Program-made: the position numbers and the translations under genes
Notes under the pieces: generated by a model
Seen by the model: the letters and a program-made list of their open reading frames with translations, nothing else
What the model was told of the DNA's origin: nothing
Databases searched by the model: none
Assembly: GCA_021775835.1 (NCBI GenBank)
Contig: JAJFHC010000137.1
Location: forward strand, 1-40,176
Length of the DNA: 40,176 nucleotides
From: Hyphomicrobiales bacterium
GTDB lineage: Bacteria; Pseudomonadota; Alphaproteobacteria; Rhizobiales; JAJFHC01
Direction: 5' to 3'
Part shown: piece by piece, positions 34,800-40,176 of the stretch
How positions within the stretch are numbered: position 1 is the stretch's first letter
How the letters are laid out: the number at the start of each line of letters is the position of its first letter

Positions 34800-35734
34800 T
34801 GGAAAAGATTGAACGGACAGCCGTGCTCGGTGCCGGCGTCATTGGTGCAAGCTGGACTGCTTTGTTTGCCGCCGCCGGTCTCGAGGTCGACATCTTCGAT
34901 CCCTCATCGTCCGCCGAGAAGGATGTAAACGACTACGTGGAACGGGCTTGGCCAACGCTCGAACAACTGGGACTGGCCAAATCCGGACGTCAGGGGGCAA
35001 TGCGTTTCCATGAGTCCCCCGCCAGCGCCGTCCGCGACGTGCAATTTGTCCAGGAAAACGTGCCGGAGCGTCTGGACATCAAACACGATCTGTTCCGCCA
35101 GATCGAGCCTCATCTTCAGCCTCGGTGCATCGTGTCGTCGTCCGCGTCAGGTCTGATGGTCAGTGAAATGCAGACCGGCTGGCAGGACCCGTCACGCTTC
35201 ATCCTGGGCCATCCTTTCAACCCGCCCCACCTGATCCCTCTGGTGGAACTCCTCGGCAACGGGAAAACCACCGACGGCGTGCTGGAAGCTGCAGAAGATT
35301 TTTACGAAAGCATCGGCAAGGTCACGATCAGGGTGGAACATGAAGTACCCGGCCACATTGCCAATCGCCTGCAGGCAGCCCTGTGGCGCGAGGCCATTCA
35401 TCTGGTTGAAGAAGGCGTAGGCTCTGTCGAAGATGTCGACAAGGCCGTCTGGGCCGGACCCGGCCTTCGCTGGGCGGCCATGGGACCCCACATGCTGTTT
35501 CATCTGGCTGCGGGCCCTGGCGGGCTAGGAGAGTTCTGCAACCGGTATCGCGCAAGCTTTGACCGGTGGTGGGACGATCTGGGTCAGCCAGAACTGACCC
35601 CGGAATTGTCCGAGCTGTTGTTGTCCGGAGTCCAAGAGGAAGCAGACCGCAAGAACGTTGTTGATCTGTCCGCCGACAGGGACAGACTTATCGTGGCAAT
35701 GCTCAAGGCAACCATGCATCAGCGAACATCGTGA
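34799..35734 (+). CDS. 3-hydroxyacyl-CoA-dehydrogenase-like, L-carnitine dehydrogenase type
   Basis: A 311-residue NAD-dependent dehydrogenase. The Rossmann start AVLGAGVIGASWTALFAAAGLEVDIFDP ends in Asp (NAD). The conserved block ILGHPFNPPHLIPLVELL carries the catalytic His, and GHIANRLQAALWREAIHLV is in the C-terminal helical domain. Length and sequence fit the L-carnitine 3-dehydrogenase (CdhA/LcdH) group better than true acyl-CoA enzymes. It would turn L-carnitine to 3-dehydrocarnitine in the cytosol. The usual partners, a 3-dehydrocarnitine-cleaving BKACE protein and a betainyl-CoA thioesterase, are absent from the window. Last gene of the four-gene operon, coupled to the SDR before it. 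Confidence 0.88.
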   Translation: MEKIERTAVLGAGVIGASWTALFAAAGLEVDIFDPSSSAEKDVNDYVERAWPTLEQLGLAKSGRQGAMRFHESPASAVRDVQFVQENVPERLDIKHDLFRQIEPHLQPRCIVSSSASGLMVSEMQTGWQDPSRFILGHPFNPPHLIPLVELLGNGKTTDGVLEAAEDFYESIGKVTIRVEHEVPGHIANRLQAALWREAIHLVEEGVGSVEDVDKAVWAGPGLRWAAMGPHMLFHLAAGPGGLGEFCNRYRASFDRWWDDLGQPELTPELSELLLSGVQEEADRKNVVDLSADRDRLIVAMLKATMHQRTS

Positions 35735-35757
35735 GACTGTGCCAGCCGGCAGCAACG

Positions 35758-36423
35758 TCACCAGGAGTCGAACCGTTTGCGCAGGCCGATGGTGACGATG
35801 TTCGAACCGCTGGAAACGCCATTGAACAGGCCGAACACCCCAGACCGGTGGTGCAGTCTTAGAACGAGTTCAAGATTCTTGTCATCAGGGTCGGCAAAGG
35901 TTACTTCCGGTGCGAAAAAGTGCAGGAGCTTGGCGCCACCATCCCTCTTGGCACGCTCGAACGGCGAAACCCTCGTGGCGTAATTGAGGCCGGTGCTTGC
36001 AGCGACTGTCGTATAGACCGTGTCATTCCAGAAGAAACCGTCGTAGCGCGTGTATAGCGCGCCCCAGATCTCACCAGTTTTTTCATTGCCGAATCGATAC
36101 CCGGCACCGCCCTCCAGTTCGAAAGACACATCTTCGCCCCAGGTCCACATCCGTTTGGACAGCGACAGGCTCAGCCAAGGCGTGTCCTCGTCCACTTCCG
36201 CATCCCACGGCGTGAACAACAGCCGGCTGAATTTGTTCTCACTGACCAGGCCGCCATAAACGGTCACCGCCCAGTCGCCTCCGCGGTCCTTGACCGGCTC
36301 AACGACAAGACTTTCATCGATCGGGAAAGATGTTTCAGGTGGCAGATCGGACGCGTGCAGGACCTCGCTGCCAAAGGCAAACACCAGAAACCCCGAAATC
36401 AATCCGTACAGAACCCGCGTCAT
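35758..36423 (-). CDS. PagL-like outer-membrane lipid A deacylase / acyloxyacyl hydrolase family
   Basis: A 221-residue exported protein: signal peptide (about 1-24, ending VLHA), then alternating strands of a small beta-barrel and a typical outer-membrane end (VTIGLRKRFDSW with C-terminal Trp). The segment LVLRLHHRSGVFGLFNGVSS carries the His-x-Ser arrangement of the PagL family, whose members remove the 3-O-linked acyl chain from lipid A in the outer membrane. Overall similarity beyond that motif cannot be judged by eye, so another barrel function remains possible. It is convergent with the carnitine-type operon. Confidence 0.68.
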   Translation of the reverse strand: MTRVLYGLISGFLVFAFGSEVLHASDLPPETSFPIDESLVVEPVKDRGGDWAVTVYGGLVSENKFSRLLFTPWDAEVDEDTPWLSLSLSKRMWTWGEDVSFELEGGAGYRFGNEKTGEIWGALYTRYDGFFWNDTVYTTVAASTGLNYATRVSPFERAKRDGGAKLLHFFAPEVTFADPDDKNLELVLRLHHRSGVFGLFNGVSSGSNIVTIGLRKRFDSW

Positions 36424-36781
36424 CGAACCAACATTTCCTTTCGACTGCCAATTTCCCTAAATTGACAAGCCTTCTGTTTGTCCGCGTTTAAGGTAAAGAC
36501 TTGGTATATTTCGAGCGCGAAGTGAGCTTCGGACACGTCTAATCGTCGACATAAAAGTCACGTTCTCGACTGGATCACGCAAAAAAGTCATTTTGTGACC
36601 AAAAATCCGGAACTTTGTGGGCGGCGCTTCTTTTGTTTTGGCAGTCAGTTCCCATATAGATCTGATCAGGGCACGGCTGTGGTGGCCGAAAGGGCTGAGT
36701 TTGTGAGGGCCCCCTTCCTTTGCGAAGGGGAATCAAGCGCAGTGCGCCTTGCCGCAAGACATTAGAAAACGGATACGGTGC
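36424..36781. other. 358-bp gap upstream of the antiporter, with a 7-bp hairpin
   Basis: The gap is clearly AT-richer than its surroundings between 36430 and 36660 and holds no convincing gene. A TTGACA occurs at 36462-36467 without a good -10. CCCCTTC (36711-36717) and GAAGGGG (36724-36730) make a perfect hairpin with a 6-base loop, about 50 bases before the antiporter ATG, with no T-run. It could be part of a structured leader; I do not recognise a known riboswitch. Confidence 0.35.
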
Positions 36782-37777
36782 ATGGTCTATCTCGGCCTCC
36801 TTGGAGGGTTTGTCATCCTGCTCTTCAGCGGTGACCTTCTCGTCAGAGGGGCGGTTGCACTTGCAGTTCGACTGGGTATTCCTGCTTTGGTCATTGGCCT
36901 GACGGTGGTTGCTTTCGGCACCTCAGCCCCGGAATTGGTGGTTTCAGTCCGTGCGGCGGTCGCCGGTCTTCCAGGCATCTCGATCGGCAACGTCGTCGGC
37001 AGCAATATCGCCAATGTTCTTCTCGTCCTGGGATTGCCCGCTCTCATCGCGCCTACGTATTGCAATCAGCCCTATGTCGGGCGCAACACGCTGTATGTTC
37101 TGGGCGCAAGCCTGATTTTCATCGCCCTGTGTTTCATGGGCCCGCTTCACATCTGGCACGGTGTCATCCTGTTTGGTCTGATCGTGTTGTTCCTCATCGA
37201 ATCGGGACGTCGTGTCGGCTCGGGAAGTGACAAGGGTCTCGACAACGAAGCAGGAGAAGAAAGCATTGAAGATATCGACGGCGTCGCTGGTCTGCCCCAT
37301 TCAAATCTTGTGATCGCGGGCTTCATGGCCGCAGGCCTGATCGGACTGCCGCTGGGTGCCCATCTGATTGTCGATAATGGCACAGGCATCGCCATGAGCT
37401 TTGGTGTGTCAGAGGCGGCTATAGGCTTGACAGTGATAGCCCTGGGTACCTCTCTGCCAGAACTGGCGACAACGCTTGCGGCTGCCCTGCGGGGCCACTG
37501 CGGTCTGGCCGTCGGCAACGTGCTGGGCAGTAATCTGTTCAACATGCTGGCGATAATGGGTGTGACGTCCATGCTCGCCCCGGTGCCGATCCCGGAAGAA
37601 TTCCTGCGCTATGACTTGTGGATTATGTTGGGCGCCTCAGCCATCATCATTCCGTTCGCCCTGAAAGGTGGCGCCATAACGAGAGTGCCGGCAACCGGGT
37701 TCCTTGTGGCCTATGTGGCCTATATCTACTCCGTGTTCTCTCCTCAAATCGATGCCGTCGCAGCTGCCGCAAACTAA
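36782..37777 (+). CDS. Calcium/sodium antiporter (CaCA family)
   Basis: A 331-residue inner-membrane exchanger with about ten helices in two inverted repeats. The alpha-1 motif is AFGTSAPELVVSV with GNVVGSNIANVLLVLG, and the alpha-2 motif is ALGTSLPELATTL with GNVLGSNLFNMLAIMG; the Glu and Asn ligands are kept in both. An acidic loop (EAGEESIEDIDG) joins the halves. It should exchange Na+ or H+ for Ca2+, as YrbG-type proteins are thought to do. The ATG at 36782 begins the first helix and is preferred to a TTG at 36749. Confidence 0.94.
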   Translation: MVYLGLLGGFVILLFSGDLLVRGAVALAVRLGIPALVIGLTVVAFGTSAPELVVSVRAAVAGLPGISIGNVVGSNIANVLLVLGLPALIAPTYCNQPYVGRNTLYVLGASLIFIALCFMGPLHIWHGVILFGLIVLFLIESGRRVGSGSDKGLDNEAGEESIEDIDGVAGLPHSNLVIAGFMAAGLIGLPLGAHLIVDNGTGIAMSFGVSEAAIGLTVIALGTSLPELATTLAAALRGHCGLAVGNVLGSNLFNMLAIMGVTSMLAPVPIPEEFLRYDLWIMLGASAIIIPFALKGGAITRVPATGFLVAYVAYIYSVFSPQIDAVAAAAN

Positions 37778-37795
37778 GGTCTGTTGAGGTCTTCC

Positions 37796-38626
37796 ATGCA
37801 GAGTTCGGGAGTTGCCCAAGACAAAACAGTCCTGGTAACCGGCGCCGCAATCCGGATCGGCCGGGCCGTTGCTCTGGATATGGCCGCAAAGGGCTGGCGT
37901 GTCGTTGTCCATTGCAACAATTCAGGCGCCCAGGCCCGTGAACTGGCAGAGCACATTTGCAGCACCGGCGGTCAGGCCCTCGCCATCGAAGCGGATCTGA
38001 GTGAACCCGATGCCGCCGGGGAAATCTTCAAGGCCTGCAGTTCATGGCACGGCACGATTACCTGCCTGATAAACAATGCGTCCGTTTTTGAAAACGACGA
38101 CCTGACATCCCTCACGGCAATGGGCTGGGACGAGCACCTCAACGTCAATCTTCGTGCCCCGGTCCTTCTGGCGCAGGCTTTCGCGGCCCAATGCCCCGCA
38201 GAAAGTGACGGGGTCATCATCAACATGATCGATCAGCGCGCCTGGCGCCTGACACCGCATTTCTTTTCCTACACGATCAGCAAGTCTGCCTTGTGGACCG
38301 CCACTCAGACCATGGCGCAGGCGCTTGCCCCCCACATTCGCGTGAACGGCATCGGCCTGGGCCCCACCATGGCAAACAAACGCCAGTCGGCGGAGGATTT
38401 CGAGCGCCAGGCAAAAGCCGTGCCCCTCGGCCATGGCCCGTCGGCCGACGAGATCTGTGAGGCTGTTCAGTTCATTCTGTCTTCCAGGTCACTCACCGGT
38501 CAGATGATCGCCCTGGACGGCGGCCAGCATCTGGCCTGGCAAACCCCCGATGTTGTCGCGACACGGGAATGGTCGTTTTTGGCGGCGTGTGTATCGTATT
38601 TCAGCGGCAGCAAACTTCTGCCTTGA
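37796..38626 (+). CDS. Pteridine-reductase-like SDR (FolM-like)
   Basis: A 276-residue SDR with the TGAAIRIGRA motif (TGxxxRxG), typical of pteridine reductases and FolM, and VVHCNNSG after the second strand, as in NADPH-dependent members. It also has an NNAS motif (LINNASVFEND) and Tyr/Lys in YTISKSALW. The expected role is reduction of dihydropteridines (dihydromonapterin or dihydrofolate) in the cytosol. Direct linkage to folB, 57 bp downstream, supports a folate/pterin role. The ATG at 37796 has GAGG six bases upstream. The ~25-residue extension after the usual SDR end (TPDVVATREW onward) is unusual but seen in some alphaproteobacterial members. Confidence 0.85.
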   Translation: MQSSGVAQDKTVLVTGAAIRIGRAVALDMAAKGWRVVVHCNNSGAQARELAEHICSTGGQALAIEADLSEPDAAGEIFKACSSWHGTITCLINNASVFENDDLTSLTAMGWDEHLNVNLRAPVLLAQAFAAQCPAESDGVIINMIDQRAWRLTPHFFSYTISKSALWTATQTMAQALAPHIRVNGIGLGPTMANKRQSAEDFERQAKAVPLGHGPSADEICEAVQFILSSRSLTGQMIALDGGQHLAWQTPDVVATREWSFLAACVSYFSGSKLLP

Positions 38627-38683
38627 GGCACGATAAGACCAGATGGGGAAAAGTTGGTCCCCAAAACTTGCGAGGCAAGTGAC

Positions 38684-39097
38684 ATGAATCAGACCCTGCA
38701 ACCAGGACTGCCCAGAATAGCCGACGCCCTGCGCGCGATCCGTCATGTTTTTGTCCGGGATCTCGAAGTCGATGCGGTCATCGGCGTCTACGAACATGAA
38801 AAGCAGGCCACCCAGAAGGTCATCGTCAATGTTGATCTGACCGTCAGTGAGGCCGGACAGACCCATGAGGACAATCTTGCCGGGGTCGTGTGCTACGAGG
38901 AAGTCGTCAACCGGGTCAAGGCCATCGTCGCGGACGGTCATGTCAACTTGGTCGAGACCATGGCCGAGAAGATCGCCGCGGAATGTCTGGAAGACCCCCG
39001 GGTTCTGTCCGCCCGCATCCGGATCGAAAAACCGGATGCCTTCCCCGATGCGCGCAGCGTCGGCGTGGAAATCGAGAGAACCCAACCGGCGGGCTGA
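38684..39097 (+). CDS. folB: Dihydroneopterin aldolase
   Basis: A 137-residue FolB-type enzyme, which converts dihydroneopterin to hydroxymethyl-dihydropterin in folate synthesis. It has VFVRDLEVDAVIGVYEHEKQATQKVIVNVDL with the substrate-binding Glu, CYEEVVNRVKAIVADGHVNLVETMAEKIAAECL, and the catalytic Lys in RIRIEKPDAFPDARSVGVEIER. The N-terminus is ~20 residues longer than in E. coli. The ATG at 38684 has GAGG eight bases upstream. It forms a pair with the pteridine-reductase-like SDR. Confidence 0.93.
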   Translation: MNQTLQPGLPRIADALRAIRHVFVRDLEVDAVIGVYEHEKQATQKVIVNVDLTVSEAGQTHEDNLAGVVCYEEVVNRVKAIVADGHVNLVETMAEKIAAECLEDPRVLSARIRIEKPDAFPDARSVGVEIERTQPAG

Positions 39098-39111
39098 GTT
39101 TCTTGTTTTCG

Positions 39112-39786
39112 TCAGAGTTCAGAGTTTCTCAAACGGCGTTCAATAATTGCCCAATCGGTTGCAGGCACAACACTGCATGTTTCGTGAACATCCTTGGTCC
39201 ATGAGTATATGGCCAGGAACGGCTGGTCGTAGACCCTGGTTGCATGAATGGCGTGGGAGGCATTCCACACAACCGAACCAGCATCAAAATCGCGCCACTG
39301 ACCTTGATTGAACCGCCAGCCGCTGGGACCGGTCAGAGTGATATAAAGCTCAGGGGCGCGATGATTGTGATCCCGGTAGAGCACGCGAGGCGTTAGAAGA
39401 AACAGGCCCAGAGTGAAATCTTCTGCTGGAAACACGCCCGTGTCGGGCCCAATGAGTTCGCAGTGCATGTTGCCGTGCCTGTACCCGTCACCGACATCTT
39501 CGTCACGCGGGTAGAAAATGCCCCGGTCCACCCGCCAATGAAGGTGATCTTTTGCCGCTTCAAGCGCAGAGGCCACCTGCCTGAGTTCACCATCAGGTAT
39601 GATCTGAATGGCATGGTCGAGGACATCCTTGTGAACGATCTGTTGAGACCCTCTATAAATAGTGCTTTCGCATGTCAATAAAGTTCGATTGAGGCGATCC
39701 AAGACCTCTCCGATGCCATGGTCCCGCGCAACACGAGCCTCCATATGCAATTTGATCTGTTTGAAGAGATTCACGATCAAGGACAT
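39112..39786 (-). CDS. DMSP-lyase-family cupin protein (DddL/DddQ-like)
   Basis: A 224-residue protein from the ATG at 39786 (a TTG at 39822 would add 12 residues). The N-terminal half is helical; the C-terminal half is a cupin barrel with VLYRDHNHRAPELYITLTG, giving His140, His142, Glu146 and Tyr148, then GSVVWNASHAIHATRV with His178 and His181. This matches the metal-binding and Tyr-base pattern of the DddL/DddQ/DddW dimethylsulfoniopropionate lyases, which release DMS and acrylate. Some family members act on other substrates, so DMSP cleavage is a hypothesis. It is convergent with folB. No acrylate-handling genes are in the window. Confidence 0.72.
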   Translation of the reverse strand: MSLIVNLFKQIKLHMEARVARDHGIGEVLDRLNRTLLTCESTIYRGSQQIVHKDVLDHAIQIIPDGELRQVASALEAAKDHLHWRVDRGIFYPRDEDVGDGYRHGNMHCELIGPDTGVFPAEDFTLGLFLLTPRVLYRDHNHRAPELYITLTGPSGWRFNQGQWRDFDAGSVVWNASHAIHATRVYDQPFLAIYSWTKDVHETCSVVPATDWAIIERRLRNSEL

Positions 39787-39945
39787 CTCTGCCACGGGTA
39801 ACGCCTTATCTTGCCGGCGCAATTCGAACAGACTGCACCAGAATTGAACCGCAATAATCCGCCACGTTCACAGGAGAAAAGAACCGGCGGCAACGCGCCA
39901 CCGGTACTTCGTCCTGTCTGATGTGTCTAGCCGGACCTGCCTGGA

Positions 39946-40176
39946 CTAAGAAAACCACCACCGCTCGGCGCTCTTGCAGCCGTCAAGCGTCCAGTTGCCG
40001 GCAACCTTCTCGGGATGCATGACATTGTCGCGAAGCCCGTGGAGGTAATTTGTGAAGCCCCAGACAACGATGCCACCATCTTCATGCAACAGGCGCTGGC
40101 ACTCCCAGTACATATCCTTGCGTTTTGCTGTATCAAGCTCGCTACGCGCGGCAACCACAAGTTCATTGAAACGATC
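39946..40176 (-). CDS. Peptide-type ABC transporter solute-binding protein, C-terminal end
   Basis: The last 76 residues of a protein whose start lies beyond the window. The stretch DTAKRKDMYWECQRLLHEDGG is the usual C-terminal helix of family 5 (dipeptide/oligopeptide/nickel) periplasmic binding proteins, followed by the terminal LDGCKSAERWWFS. Substrate class cannot be read from this fragment. It is upstream of, and on the same strand as, the DMSP-lyase-like gene, with a 159-bp gap between them. Confidence 0.78.
   Translation of the reverse strand, partial: DRFNELVVAARSELDTAKRKDMYWECQRLLHEDGGIVVWGFTNYLHGLRDNVMHPEKVAGNWTLDGCKSAERWWFS

Noticed and set aside
34799..35734. Fatty-acid beta-oxidation 3-hydroxyacyl-CoA dehydrogenase
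   Set aside because: The operon context (CntA-like oxygenase and CdhR-like regulator) and the sequence blocks fit the carnitine-dehydrogenase group better; no other beta-oxidation gene is near.

Overview
The window is a GC-rich chromosomal segment that looks alphaproteobacterial, probably a marine Rhodospirillales/Kiloniellales-type organism. The evidence is a class GN sortase with its single VIT/vWA target (a pair known mainly from marine proteobacteria), a PEP carboxylase ending in RNSG, an FtrA-type regulator, carnitine/betaine-type osmolyte genes, a DMSP-lyase-family cupin, and palindromic intergenic units of the alphaproteobacterial type. This placement is inferred from gene content, not from a marker gene. 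I see no tRNA, rRNA, CRISPR array, prophage or intact insertion sequence.

Layout. 1-779: 3' part of a SAF-domain homoserine-dehydrogenase-like oxidoreductase. 811-896: palindromic repeat. 903-3689: ppc on the minus strand. 3880-9146: a co-directional trio of nitrilase-fold amidohydrolase, large Orn/Lys/Arg-type PLP decarboxylase and ATP-grasp ligase. The decarboxylase ribosome-binding site lies inside a hairpin. 9133-11760: FtrA-type regulator, glutathione S-transferase and CitE-like lyase. 11903-14988: sortase target and sortase. 14995-16850: PH-domain membrane protein, SDR and SRPBCC protein on the minus strand. 17067-19304: uvrB, preceded by a perfect 10-bp inverted repeat. 19321-21831: a patch with at least five related copies of an intergenic repeat, holding a small GIY-YIG nuclease gene, an RNase T2 gene and an unknown exported protein. 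21898-25882: TPR/2OG-Fe(II) oxygenase, MFS transporter and AIM24-family protein. 25974-30980: a 1668-residue DUF4011/SF1 helicase/PD-(D/E)XK nuclease, a probable single-gene defence protein. 30984-35734: GlxA/CdhR-like regulator divergent from a tight operon of a CntA-like Rieske oxygenase, two related SDRs and an L-carnitine-dehydrogenase-like enzyme. 35758-40176: PagL-like outer-membrane protein, Ca2+/Na+ antiporter, pteridine-reductase-like SDR plus folB, DMSP-lyase-family cupin, and the end of a peptide-type ABC solute-binding protein.

How the genes fit together. Three modules carry most of the interest. The first is the decarboxylase/ATP-grasp/amidohydrolase trio, which reads like an undescribed amine-conjugation or polyamine-type pathway. 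The second is the carnitine/betaine-like operon with its own regulator, with a DMSP-lyase-like gene a few kilobases away, suggesting use of marine osmolytes. The third is the helicase-nuclease, a candidate phage-defence gene next to housekeeping genes. The repeat patch around the GIY-YIG gene is the clearest structure not explained by genes. All functional statements come from motif reading; no database search was run.
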